Assembly (NCBI GenBank): GCA_949127775.1
Contig: CASBQF010000387.1
Span: forward strand, 1-36,534
Direction of reading: 5' to 3'
From: Oscillatoriales cyanobacterium PMM_0080
GTDB taxonomy: Bacteria; Cyanobacteriota; Cyanobacteriia; Cyanobacteriales; Microcoleaceae
DNA: 36,534 bases
Every line of letters begins with the position of its first letter. Position 1 is the stretch's first letter. Shown in pieces: positions 7,091 through 15,278 of this stretch. Made by a program: the position numbers and the translations under genes. Under the pieces are notes generated by a model, which saw only the letters and a list, made by a program, of their open reading frames with translations, did not search any database and was not told the origin of the DNA.

Positions 7091-7996
7091 ATGCCATCCC
7101 AAACTCTCAAATATGCTTACTTTCCCGGTTGCGTTGCCCAAGGGGCCGCCCGCGAACTTTACCTGTCTACCCAAGCGCTGACTCAAGCGTTGGGCATCGA
7201 ACTGGTGGAACTCAAAAAAGCTTCCTGCTGTGGTTCTGGTACTTTTAAGGAAGATTCGCAGTTGTTGGAAGATACTGTCAACGCCCGCAATATTGCCTTG
7301 GCTGAGCAACTGAATCTGCCTTTGCTGACGCATTGCAGCACTTGTCAAGGCGTAATTGGTCATGTGGACGATCGCCTCAAGGATTGCCAAAAGACCGATC
7401 GACCTTACCTCGAAAAAGTCAACGGTTTACTCGAAAAACAAGGCTGTTCGCCCTACCAAGGCAGTACCGAGGTGAAACATCTCCTGTGGGCAATTGTCGC
7501 AGATTACGGTTTGGAGGAAGTGCAGAAGCGAGTCACTCACAAGCTTTCGGGCTTGAAGTGCGCCGCTTTTTACGGTTGTTATCTGCTGCGAGCTCAGGAT
7601 AAGCTGCTTTACGATGACCCGCATCAACCCGAATCGATGGAAAATGTGTTTCGGGCGATCGGGGCAACTCCGGTTTACTATCGAGGACGGACGCAGTGCT
7701 GCGGTTGGCCGTTGGCGAGTTATGCCACTAATCAATCTTTTCAGATGGCGGGCAAACATATTGTAGATGCTCTTGACAATGGAGCTGATTGTATGGTAAC
7801 TCCTTGTCCGCTTTGTCATTTGAACTTAGATTCGCGGCAGCCGGAAGTCGAAAAAGTAATTGGGCGTAAGTTGGGTTTGCCTGTGCTGCATTTACCGCAA
7901 TTGGTGGCTTTGGCTTTGGGTGTTGAGCCGAAAAAACTGGGACTCGACAGACATATTGTTTCCACAAAGTCTGTGTTGGAAAAGTTGGGCTTTTAG
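7091..7996 (+). CDS. HdrB-like Fe-S protein (CoB-CoM heterodisulfide reductase subunit B family, two CCG domains)
   Basis: 301 residues with two cysteine-rich CCG domains. The first contains YFPGC, KKASCCGSG and THCSTCQG (about residues 10-90). The second contains AAFYGCYLL, RTQCCGWPL and TPCPLCHLNLDS (about 160-260). In HdrB these motifs bind non-cubane [4Fe-4S] clusters that handle disulfides or electrons. Cyanobacteria have no methanogenic cofactors, so the substrate must differ; similar proteins have been proposed as membrane-anchor-like subunits (SdhE/SdhC type) of succinate dehydrogenase. No membrane segment is visible. No Shine-Dalgarno sequence is obvious. A strong terminator follows, so it is a single-gene unit. 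The family call is firm; the role is open. Confidence 0.85.
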   Translation: MPSQTLKYAYFPGCVAQGAARELYLSTQALTQALGIELVELKKASCCGSGTFKEDSQLLEDTVNARNIALAEQLNLPLLTHCSTCQGVIGHVDDRLKDCQKTDRPYLEKVNGLLEKQGCSPYQGSTEVKHLLWAIVADYGLEEVQKRVTHKLSGLKCAAFYGCYLLRAQDKLLYDDPHQPESMENVFRAIGATPVYYRGRTQCCGWPLASYATNQSFQMAGKHIVDALDNGADCMVTPCPLCHLNLDSRQPEVEKVIGRKLGLPVLHLPQLVALALGVEPKKLGLDRHIVSTKSVLEKLGF

Positions 7997-8006
7997 GAGG
8001 ATTAAC

Positions 8007-8054
8007 GTATCCGGTTGGGTTGGGTTCCCGACTTTAACCCAACCGGATACTTTC
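8007..8054 (+). terminator. Strong rho-independent terminator after the HdrB-like gene
   Basis: GTATCCGGTTGGGTT (8007-8021) pairs perfectly with AACCCAACCGGATAC (8036-8050), 15 bp with a 14-base loop, followed by TTTCTT. It starts 10 bases after the stop codon. Confidence 0.85.
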
Positions 8055-8096
8055 TTGAAAACTGATCGGGAGTCCTGGACGCATTGTAACGGTGTA

Positions 8097-8178
8097 ATAC
8101 CGATTCCTGTTGGATCGGAATGATTTAACCGCAGAGGACACAGAGAACACAGAGGAAGAGATGAGAGAGGTGAATAAT
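8097..8178 (-). repeat. MITE-like element, family A copy 2 (truncated)
   Basis: This is an inverted relative of the repeat at 3110-3210: TIR-like CGATTCCTGTTGGATCGGAA, then AATGATTTAACCGCAGAGGA and the purine-rich core. It ends near GTGAATAATGG without the second terminal repeat. It lies in the spacer between the terminator at 8007-8054 and psaC. The remainder of the spacer to 8345 shows only the presumed psaC promoter region. Confidence 0.65.
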
Positions 8179-8324
8179 GGCGATCGACTGTGAAGTTTTG
8201 TCGCTTTTTGGCCAACTGCTTCCAAGCACTGCGGTAAACTAGCTTTTAATTCTCTGTGCAGGTTATAGCGGTGGCATCAAGCCGTCAAATCTTTTAACTC
8301 ACAGAATCAGCAAATTTTTAGTGA

Positions 8325-8591
<267 letters not shown>

Positions 8592-8624
8592 AGTTCGATC
8601 GACACGCGATCGAATTACAAACAC

Positions 8625-8657
8625 GAGAGGGGGCGATTACATTGCTCCCTCTCTTTT
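8625..8657 (+). terminator. Rho-independent terminator of psaC
   Basis: GAGAGGGGGC (8625-8634) pairs with GCTCCCTCTC (8644-8653) with one G-T wobble and a 9-base loop, followed by TTTT. Confidence 0.85.
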
Positions 8658-8731
8658 GCTTGCTGGAACATCCAGCGGAACTACGCCGTGTGTAAGATGG
8701 GGATGAGTTTCTAACAGGAGTACCTCAAATA

Positions 8732-10678
8732 ATGTGTGGAATCGTTGGCTATATCGGCACCCAAGCAGCAAGCGAGATTTTGCTAGCAGGATTGGAAAAA
8801 CTAGAATATCGGGGTTACGATTCAGCGGGCCTCGCTACCATCTTGGAAGGAGAAATTACTTGCATCCGCGCCAAGGGCAAATTGCACAACCTGCGGGAAA
8901 AACTAGCACAAACAGAAAATCTAGCTTCCATTGGGATCGGACACACTCGCTGGGCAACTCATGGTAAACCAGAGGAATATAATGCTCACCCTCACATGGA
9001 TAATAGTGGGAGAGTTGCAGTAGTTCAAAATGGCATTGTCGAAAATTATCGCGAATTGCGAGAAGAATTAAAAGCTAAGGGACATAAATTCGTGTCCGAT
9101 ACAGATACGGAAGTTATTCCTCATTTAATTGCCGACTTTTTGAAAGAAGGAAGTTCGGCAGCGGATTTTGTAACGGATGTAGCGGATGTAGCGGATAGAA
9201 ATAAAAAAACAAAAACAAATCCTAACTTGTCGTTTTTGGACGTAGTTTCAAAGGCGGTAAATAGATTAGAAGGAGCTTTTGCGATCGCAGTTATTTGTGC
9301 AGATTTTCCCGACGAAATAATTGTCGCCAGACAGCAAGCTCCTTTGGTAATTGGCTTTGGTGCTGGTGAATTTTTCTGCGCTTCCGACACACCAGCCTTA
9401 ATCTCTCACACCCGCGCTGTTTTGTCTCTAGAAAATGGAGAATTGGCAAGACTAACTCCGATGGGAGTTGAAGTTTACAGCTTTGCAGGGCAAAGGCTGA
9501 AAAAAATCCCCCGCCTCCTCGGCTGGAGTCCGGTTTCCGTCGAGAAACAGGGCTTCAAACACTTCATGCACAAGGAAATTTACGAACAGCCCGCTGTAGT
9601 CCGAGCTTGTTTAGAAACTTATTTAAACCATGACTGGAATCCCGAAAATACAGACTCTCCGATTAATCTGAACTTGCCAACAGAACTTTGTGCTGATGTC
9701 GAACAAATTTCACTTTTAGCCTGCGGAACGAGCTGGCACGCCTCGCTAATTGGCAAATATTTATTGGAACAGTTAGCTAATATTCCCACGGCGGTGCAGT
9801 ATGCTTCTGAATATCGTTATGCACCCGCGCCACTGACGGCAAATACTTTAATTATTGGGGTAACTCAGTCTGGAGAAACGGCGGATACACTGGCTGCTTT
9901 GGGTATGGAACAGCAGCGCCGTGCAGGTTTGACTGATAAATATCGAGCAAGAATGTTAGGGATTACTAATAGGACAGAAAGCTCGATCGCACATATGATA
10001 CCGCACATTATCCACACCCACGCTGGGATAGAAATCGGCGTTGCTGCAACCAAGACTTTTGTGAGTCAGTTGATGGCTTTCTATTTCTTAGCTTTGGATT
10101 TGGCACACCAACGAAAAACTATTAGTAACGAGAGATTGGCAGAAATTATTTCTGGCTTACGTCAATTGCCGGCGGAAATAGAGAAGTTTTTCGAGATTCA
10201 AGAAAAGTGTATGGAGGAATTGTCCCATCAGTTTACTGAAACTCAAGATTTTATCTTTTTGGGGCGGGGAATTAACTTTCCGATTGCTTTGGAAGGGGCG
10301 CTGAAACTGAAGGAAATTAGTTATATTCACGCTGAAGGATATCCGGCGGGTGAGATGAAGCACGGCCCGATCGCCCTTTTAGATGCTAAAGTGCCTGTAG
10401 TGGCGATCGCAATGCCCGGTAGCGTGTACGAAAAGGTGCTTTCTAACGCTCAGGAAGCAAAGGCGCGGGATGCTCGTTTAATTGGCGTTACGCCCAAGCA
10501 AGGTGCGGCGGAAGCTGATATTTTTGATCACATTTTGCCCGTACCTTTGGTAGATGAATTATTGTCGCCAATTGTGACCGTTATTCCCCTACAATTGTTG
10601 GCTTATCATATTGCCGCACGACGTGGTTTGGATGTGGATCAGCCTCGAAATTTAGCGAAGTCGGTGACGGTGGAATAA
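8732..10678 (+). CDS. glmS: Glutamine-fructose-6-phosphate aminotransferase (isomerizing)
   Basis: 648 residues. It makes glucosamine-6-phosphate from fructose-6-phosphate and glutamine, the first step to UDP-GlcNAc for peptidoglycan and lipopolysaccharide. AGGAG precedes the ATG. The N-terminal glutaminase starts MCGIVGYIG, so Cys2 is the nucleophile after Met removal; HTRWATHGKP and QNGIVENY follow. The C-terminal half carries two SIS isomerase domains with LLACGTSWHA, TQSGETADT and the C-terminal NLAKSVTVE. It is about 20-40 residues longer than usual. The excess lies near residues 143-165 as SAADFVTDVADVADRNKK, encoded by 9-base tandem repeats. That segment falls in the glutaminase domain, presumably in a surface loop. 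No upstream glmS ribozyme was recognised. Confidence 0.96.
   Translation: MCGIVGYIGTQAASEILLAGLEKLEYRGYDSAGLATILEGEITCIRAKGKLHNLREKLAQTENLASIGIGHTRWATHGKPEEYNAHPHMDNSGRVAVVQNGIVENYRELREELKAKGHKFVSDTDTEVIPHLIADFLKEGSSAADFVTDVADVADRNKKTKTNPNLSFLDVVSKAVNRLEGAFAIAVICADFPDEIIVARQQAPLVIGFGAGEFFCASDTPALISHTRAVLSLENGELARLTPMGVEVYSFAGQRLKKIPRLLGWSPVSVEKQGFKHFMHKEIYEQPAVVRACLETYLNHDWNPENTDSPINLNLPTELCADVEQISLLACGTSWHASLIGKYLLEQLANIPTAVQYASEYRYAPAPLTANTLIIGVTQSGETADTLAALGMEQQRRAGLTDKYRARMLGITNRTESSIAHMIPHIIHTHAGIEIGVAATKTFVSQLMAFYFLALDLAHQRKTISNERLAEIISGLRQLPAEIEKFFEIQEKCMEELSHQFTETQDFIFLGRGINFPIALEGALKLKEISYIHAEGYPAGEMKHGPIALLDAKVPVVAIAMPGSVYEKVLSNAQEAKARDARLIGVTPKQGAAEADIFDHILPVPLVDELLSPIVTVIPLQLLAYHIAARRGLDVDQPRNLAKSVTVE
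9161..9196 (+). repeat. In-frame 9-mer tandem repeat inside glmS
   Basis: GCGGATTTT, GTAACGGAT, GTAGCGGAT and GTAGCGGAT run in tandem and encode A-D-F, V-T-D, V-A-D, V-A-D. The unit belongs to the same (A/G)(A/G)CGGATTT-like family seen in purM (21238-21266) and the ligase-like gene (11691-11728). Confidence 0.75.
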
Positions 10679-10681
10679 GGG

Positions 10682-10725
10682 CAGTTGACAGTTGACAGTT
10701 GACAGTTGACAGTTGACAGTTGACT
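10682..10725. repeat. Heptamer STRR, CAGTTGA x6
   Basis: Six perfect tandem copies of CAGTTGA plus CTG start four bases after the glmS stop. The same heptamer occurs in inverted orientation at 12491-12521, on the other side of the ligase-like gene. Confidence 0.9.
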
Positions 10726-10768
10726 GTCGTTATCGGTTATTTGTTATTTGTTTCCCAGCCTCTGCCTC

Positions 10769-12355
10769 CTATTCCCGATGCACAATGCCCGATGCCCGAT
10801 GCCCGATGCCCGATTCCCGATGCCCAATGCCCGATGCCCGATGCCCGATGCCGCAAATTGCTGCTAATAGTAGCCAGCTTGTAGTATTAACTCGGAAATC
10901 AAACAGCGTCACATCTACAGTGTTAAATAATGTGCAGGCTGCGAAAGCTAATAAATAACTGAAGAAAATTAGCCGATCGCCTGAATTTACATCTTGACAA
11001 ATTACCCGATTTGTGATGTCAGATATTCCATTTTCCTCTATTTCCTGCTGTTGAATATCTACAGGAAAATGCGATCGCCAATTCACCAAAAGCAAAACAC
11101 CTCTAGCCAAAATCCAGCTAACCAAACCCAAAAAGCAAAGCGTTACCGGAATCCCCGTTTCAGCAGTCAGCATCAATATCAAACTGTGAGGATGACCAAG
11201 CCATTCGTGCATTTGAGCTTCATAGAGAGCCGTAAAATTTCGCAATCCCCAACCAGTCCAAGGGCGCTGCTGAGTCATCGACCAAGCAAATTGCCACTGA
11301 GTAGTTCTCAAAGTAGCTGTCGGCCGATTTGGAAACATCTCATCCGTCAGTCTCGCCCAGAAAAAAGCCGGGATAATTGTGCGTAAATATTGCCGCACAG
11401 GTTGCGGGCCAAAAGCCGACAAAAAAACTGTACCAACAGCACTAAAAACCACAGTTAATAATTTTTTCCAACCTGCATAAATAGCAAAAGCTAAGACAGC
11501 TAAAACTGCTAATATCCAAGCATTACGAGAATTAGTAAAAATCAAACAAACAGCATTTCCCACCACTGCAAAAGTTAAAAATAGGAATCTAAAATTGGGA
11601 ATCGGGAATTGGAAATTGGGAATCGGAAATTGGGAATCGGTAATTTGCAGTTGATTAATTGTTTCCTTCTTACCTCGAAGCTCCGATATCAATCCGTTAA
11701 ATCCGTTAAATCCGTTACACAATCCGTTGCCGAACTTCCTTCTTCCCTCCATCCACAATCCCAAAGCTAAAATAAAAGCAATTGTTAGATAACAAGCTAA
11801 AATATTCGCATACATAAACACAGAAGCCATCCTACCAGGAGGATTACCAGTGGGTTCGAGTACCCAGCCAAAAACTGGCTGCAATAGATTGATACCACTC
11901 CAGCCTAAAAATTGCTGTCCAAAACCCAGAAATATCACGGGAATTGAACTAATTACAATTATCCAAGACAATTGCCGCAATTGAGCCGGAGTTTCAATCA
12001 AACGACTGAAAGCGGCAAACAATATAAAGAATGGCAAGAAATTGCACAACCCTAAAAAAGCCTCAATGCGGTTGTTAGCAAAAAGTGCCGTGATGATTAG
12101 CAACAGGCCCAGAATTGCGAAACCTCGATTGACTCGACAGCCGAGAATTTCGCGGAACTTTTGCTTGTAAGTGCCGGCCAATCCTAGGAAAATGCCTAAA
12201 GCTCCCAAAATCGGAATTATCGGAAAAATTACCGCTCCCACTTGAGCGAAATTCCAAGGAATTTCTAGGCTGCGATCATGATGTTTTTGGATTCTAGACT
12301 TCAACTTTTCAACAGTCAGTTTCCCTACTGATTTAAACCATTTTTTGATATTCAC
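10769..12355 (-). CDS. O-antigen ligase/polymerase-like membrane protein (Wzy_C/WaaL superfamily)
   Basis: 528 residues from the GTG at 12355. AGGAG sits five bases before it, while a GTG at 12361 would be too close. About ten hydrophobic segments are visible, such as FPIIPILGALGIFLGLAG and LLLIITALFANN. The family-typical periplasmic loop carries NPPGRMASVFMYANILACYL and RPWTGWGLRNF, with GHPHSLILMLTAETGI following. Members ligate or polymerise glycan repeats (O-antigen, exopolysaccharide); IctB belongs to the same superfamily, but this is not clearly IctB. Three parts are repeat-derived: NGFNGFNGL (about 210-220), FPIPNFQFPIPNF (about 240-255), and the C-terminal GIGHRAS heptad tail. The tail is read from a heptamer STRR and extends beyond the natural end near LLLAAI. 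Function depends on the core; the tail may be tolerated or toxic. Confidence 0.8.
   Translation of the reverse strand: MNIKKWFKSVGKLTVEKLKSRIQKHHDRSLEIPWNFAQVGAVIFPIIPILGALGIFLGLAGTYKQKFREILGCRVNRGFAILGLLLIITALFANNRIEAFLGLCNFLPFFILFAAFSRLIETPAQLRQLSWIIVISSIPVIFLGFGQQFLGWSGINLLQPVFGWVLEPTGNPPGRMASVFMYANILACYLTIAFILALGLWMEGRRKFGNGLCNGFNGFNGLISELRGKKETINQLQITDSQFPIPNFQFPIPNFRFLFLTFAVVGNAVCLIFTNSRNAWILAVLAVLAFAIYAGWKKLLTVVFSAVGTVFLSAFGPQPVRQYLRTIIPAFFWARLTDEMFPNRPTATLRTTQWQFAWSMTQQRPWTGWGLRNFTALYEAQMHEWLGHPHSLILMLTAETGIPVTLCFLGLVSWILARGVLLLVNWRSHFPVDIQQQEIEENGISDITNRVICQDVNSGDRLIFFSYLLAFAACTLFNTVDVTLFDFRVNTTSWLLLAAICGIGHRASGIGHRESGIGHRASGIVHRE
10771..10852. repeat. Heptamer STRR (CCCGATG-type) that encodes the C-terminus of the ligase-like protein
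   Basis: About eleven tandem units, mostly CCCGATG with variants CCCAATG and CCCGATT. On the minus strand this is translated as a 7-residue repeat, GIGHRAS / GIGHRES / GIGHRAS / GIVHRE, before the stop at 10769. A related array occurs at 31867-31916. Confidence 0.9.
11589..11642 (-). repeat. Heptamer STRR within the coding sequence of the ligase-like gene
   Basis: On the minus strand, units CCGATTC and CCAATTT alternate over about seven heptamers. Three heptamers make 21 bases, so the frame is kept and the protein gains SQFPIPNFQFPIPNFRF, between predicted membrane segments. Confidence 0.75.
11691..11728 (-). repeat. In-frame 9-mer repeat within the ligase-like gene
   Basis: Three perfect tandem copies of AATCCGTTA, then CAC and AATCCGTT. 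On the minus strand the unit is AACGGATTT, coding N-G-F, N-G-F, N-G-L. It is the same unit family as in glmS and purM. Confidence 0.8.
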
Positions 12356-12490
12356 CCACACTCCTAATCTAAAATCTTAACTATCAAATAATTACCAGAA
12401 AGAATTGGTTTAAAGCCGGAACCCTTTGAAGGAAAAATCAAAAGAAGACTATTCATTGCTTCAATCCTCTTCCTTCCATGTCTAGGCAAG

Positions 12491-12521
12491 CTGTCAACTG
12501 TCAACTGTCAACTGTCAACTG
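12491..12521. repeat. Heptamer STRR, CTGTCAA x4
   Basis: Four tandem copies plus CTG, three bases from the stop of the YaaW-like gene. This is the reverse complement of the CAGTTGA/TTGACAG array at 10682-10725, so the two arrays form inverted flanks around the ligase-like gene. Confidence 0.9.
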
Positions 12522-12523
12522 AA

Positions 12524-13369
12524 TTAAGCTAATTCCCAGGCGCATTCCGATCGCGTTAAGCGAATTTGTGCTAAGGCAAAAATGGTCGGGATAATACGCC
12601 CGTAGTTCGTCGAAATCGATCGCCAACCCAAATCCGCGAAAAACCAAGTCCACATCACCGGGCCGAGCAACGAAAACACGCTCCGCGTTGCACCGTAACG
12701 AGCCGCACTCACTGCCATACCGCGCCGCGCCGTCTGAATTGCCACATAATTTTGAAACTGCGTGGCTGCTACTGTTCCACCTGTAATTACTGCTTGTTTT
12801 GCCATTTGATAGGTGGCAAAATGCAGCGCAAATTGATGAGCCATCAATTTAAGCAACATTGGTTTTAAGATGGAACTAACGGCTAAAGCGCTGCCACCTT
12901 TGAACAGCAAACCTAGCGGGTCTTTTTCAGCCGAAATTGGCAATGGTTCAGAGAGTTTAGAATCGACAATTGCTCGCTGTACTCGCACTGTCAGTGCTTG
13001 TTTTTCTGCCGCAGGTAACTGCTTCCAAGCGCGGCCCATGAGGTGCAGAAATACTTCTGCTTCTAAGTCGGTGGTTGACAACTGTTTGGGATAGGGAATT
13101 TTGAGATAGCGACAAACTTGAATCAGTGTTTGTCTGTAAGTTACTTGTTCAGTCCGCCCTCTGAGTACCGTCAATCCGTCGGCGGATAGATAGCGAAACC
13201 GCTGTTCTACGGCATCCAGCCATGCTTCGCGATCGCGACTTTGCACATCTATCGGTGCGGGGGTTTGCACGTAATCTAACGGGTTAAACTTGCGGCTGAA
13301 CAGAAGTTCTGTTAGTTGCTGCAATTCTTCTTCTGTTGTCAATTCTAATGCTGCTCTGAGTTCGTCCAA
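12524..13369 (-). CDS. YaaW-family protein (DUF3944-like N-terminus)
   Basis: 281 residues. The N-terminus MDELRAALELTTEEELQQLT followed by ELLFSRKFNPLDYV matches the start of YaaW/COG4735-type proteins, which are common in cyanobacteria. The C-terminal third has alanine-rich, moderately hydrophobic helices (LFKGGSALAVSSILKPMLLK, then QAVITGGTVAATQF and SLLGPVMWTWFFADLGWRSI), suggesting membrane association. No catalytic motif is visible. E. coli YaaW itself has no well-defined function, so none is given here. The stop lies beside a heptamer repeat array. It is transcribed away from the neighbouring flavoprotein gene. Confidence 0.7.
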   Translation of the reverse strand: MDELRAALELTTEEELQQLTELLFSRKFNPLDYVQTPAPIDVQSRDREAWLDAVEQRFRYLSADGLTVLRGRTEQVTYRQTLIQVCRYLKIPYPKQLSTTDLEAEVFLHLMGRAWKQLPAAEKQALTVRVQRAIVDSKLSEPLPISAEKDPLGLLFKGGSALAVSSILKPMLLKLMAHQFALHFATYQMAKQAVITGGTVAATQFQNYVAIQTARRGMAVSAARYGATRSVFSLLGPVMWTWFFADLGWRSISTNYGRIIPTIFALAQIRLTRSECAWELA

Positions 13370-13632
13370 AATTTTGCCCTCGCCTATTCGATTTTAGATT
13401 TTAGATGGCTGCTTGATACCCCAACCCTGATGGTTGGGAATTCGTCTACAGCGGTATTTTTTTTAAGCTGGTCTTAATCACAGATTTGTGCTGTCTTTTA
13501 TTCTACTACTTGGTGCAGGACGATGGCGTCCCGCCCCGCAAGCTACGACTGTTTTGAGCCATCCCCAATGTACAAATTTAGCCCGCAGCCCTTTAAGCTG
13601 ATGTTTAGATTCACAAGGCTGACTGAATAATT

Positions 13633-14700
13633 ATGTTCGATGTTGCGGTGATTGGTGCGGGTATGGCGGGGCTGAGTTGCGCTCAACGGTTGCGCCTCGC
13701 GGGCTATTCTGTGGCGGTTGTTGAGAAATCTCGCGGCCCGGGCGGACGTGTTGCGACTCGCCGCGTACAGGGTACTAGGGCGGATCATGGTGCACGCTAT
13801 CTGGAACCGCAGGGGGATGCGGTACAGGAGCTAATTGATGTTTTGGTCGATCGGCATATCCTGAAACTCTGGACAAATAACGTGGGAGAATTCCGACAAG
13901 GAGAAATATCATCTATTCCTAGTTCTTGTTATGTCGCACCTGCTGGGATGAATGCTGTTGGTAAGTATCTCGCTGAGGATTTAGACATTTGGTATGGCCG
14001 CCGCGTCACAGCTATTTCTCGTACCGACAGCCAAATGTGGCGTCTTTCTCTGGAAGTTACCGACGACAATTTAGAGATACCTCAAGAATTGATTGCTAAG
14101 GCTGTGGTTGTGGCAATTCCTGCTCCTCAAGCTTTAATGTTTTTAGATTCCGAAATCGGTTTGTCGCCTGGTTTTATTGACAAATTGCGTTCTGTAGAAT
14201 ATGACCCTTGCATTACAGTCATGGCTGGCTATTCTGCGGAACGCGAGTCAGATTTGAGCAATCTAAATCCGCAGTGGAAATCTGTTTCTTTTCCCGATGA
14301 TTCTGATTTAGCTTGGGTTGGTTTGGACAGTAGCAAGCGGATTGATCCCCAGCAGCCTGTGTTTGTGGTTAACAGCACCGCAAATTTTGCCGATCGCCAT
14401 CTAGAATCAACCGATTTGCCAACAGTCGGTCAAGAATTGCTCGATCGCACTTCTGAACATTTAATCCCTTGGCTAAAAGAGCCGGAATGGTTGCAGGTTC
14501 ACCGCTGGCGCTATGCTTTTTGTCGCAATCCTTTGCCTGTTTCTTGTTTGCCGGCTGAGGGGACTTTGCCCCTGGTTTGTGCGGGGGATTTGTGCGGGGA
14601 TGGTCAAATTGAAGCTGCTTTGCGATCGGGAGTTGCGGCGGCTAATTGGGTGAATTCTCAATTGCAAAATTTGCCGTTAGATTCAACGATGAATGGGTAA
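13633..14700 (+). CDS. FAD-dependent amine oxidoreductase, renalase-like
   Basis: 355 residues. The start MFDVAVIGAGMAGLSCAQRL is a Rossmann FAD-binding motif (GxGxxG), followed by VVEKSRGPGGRVATRR and DHGARYLEP, which together are typical of the renalase/COG3380 group of NAD(P)/FAD-dependent oxidoreductases. A C-terminal LVCAGDLCGDGQIEAALRSG gives the second FAD-contact motif ending in AANWV. The protein is soluble; no signal peptide is seen. Bacterial renalases oxidise the 2- or 6-dihydro isomers of NAD(P)H, but the substrate of this member is unknown. The 263-base gap upstream holds a small CCAACCCTGATGGTTGG hairpin and the promoter region. It is probably a single-gene unit. Confidence 0.85.
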   Translation: MFDVAVIGAGMAGLSCAQRLRLAGYSVAVVEKSRGPGGRVATRRVQGTRADHGARYLEPQGDAVQELIDVLVDRHILKLWTNNVGEFRQGEISSIPSSCYVAPAGMNAVGKYLAEDLDIWYGRRVTAISRTDSQMWRLSLEVTDDNLEIPQELIAKAVVVAIPAPQALMFLDSEIGLSPGFIDKLRSVEYDPCITVMAGYSAERESDLSNLNPQWKSVSFPDDSDLAWVGLDSSKRIDPQQPVFVVNSTANFADRHLESTDLPTVGQELLDRTSEHLIPWLKEPEWLQVHRWRYAFCRNPLPVSCLPAEGTLPLVCAGDLCGDGQIEAALRSGVAAANWVNSQLQNLPLDSTMNG

Positions 14701-14748
14701 TATGGCTACAATTAAGGTACGGTGGTTTATCAAGCAGGAGATCCGGTG

Positions 14749-15042
14749 ATGTTGCAGCGTATTTATTTACTTTTTTATGTACTTTGTGTCTCTATTGTAG
14801 GCATCATATTAATCATCGGGCTCATCTACTCAGTTGTAGGTCTACCCGATCCAGATGGAGCATATAGTGTTCTTGAAACTAATGGTTATTCTGCTATTTC
14901 AATTACTGGAGGGAGATTCTTTGGGTGTGGGGAGGGCGACGTTTTTCGTACTGGCTTTAGCGCCAAGTCTCCCAATGGGCAATCGGTTACTGGCGTAGTT
15001 TGCAAGGGTATATTTAAAGGGAACACAATTCGGTTTGATTAG
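14749..15042 (+). CDS. Small single-pass membrane protein, unknown function
   Basis: 97 residues from the ATG at 14749. AGGAG lies eight bases upstream, so the GTG at 14722 is less likely. One N-terminal hydrophobic helix (about 5-30, LFYVLCVSIVGIILIIGLIY) is followed by a short compact domain of about 60 residues with GGRFFGCGEGDVFRTGFSA and VVCKGIFKGNTIRFD. The two cysteines could form a disulfide if the domain faces the periplasm. I have seen the GEGDxFxTxF...VxGxVCxG pattern in other small bacterial membrane proteins, but I cannot name the family. It follows the flavoprotein gene by 48 bases on the same strand, so co-transcription is possible. Confidence 0.7.
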   Translation: MLQRIYLLFYVLCVSIVGIILIIGLIYSVVGLPDPDGAYSVLETNGYSAISITGGRFFGCGEGDVFRTGFSAKSPNGQSVTGVVCKGIFKGNTIRFD

Positions 15043-15111
15043 TGCCACCACCCTGTGTGTCACAAAGCACCGCGAGGGTTATCTGTTGAGGAAAATCAGG
15101 TTCGATCTCAA

Positions 15112-15206
15112 ATCAGTTAGCATCGGAATTATTCATCTCTCTTATCTCTCTGTGTTCTCTGTGTTCTCTGCGGTTAAATCATTCCGATGCAACCGGAAAC
15201 GATATG
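15112..15206. repeat. MITE-like element, family A copy 3
   Basis: About 95 bases: ATCAGTTAGCATCGGAATTA at the left, the pyrimidine-rich core CTCTGTGTTCTCTGTGTTCT, and ATTCCGATGCAACCGGAAAC at the right. Same orientation as the copy at 3110-3210, with scattered differences. It lies between two convergent genes. Confidence 0.7.
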
Positions 15207-15278
15207 AGGCTTAACTTTAAGAGTCAAAGTCTTGAGAGTGGGTCAATAGGCAAGATTGCCGTCTAACAATATTGCCCT

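Noticed and set aside
8592-8731. glmS ribozyme upstream of glmS
   Set aside because: The spacer is only 140 bases, contains the psaC terminator, and shows none of the ribozyme core; such ribozymes are typical of Gram-positive bacteria.
10682-10852. CRISPR-like appearance of repeated units
   Set aside because: The units are 7 bases long and directly adjacent without spacers, so they are STRR arrays, not CRISPR.
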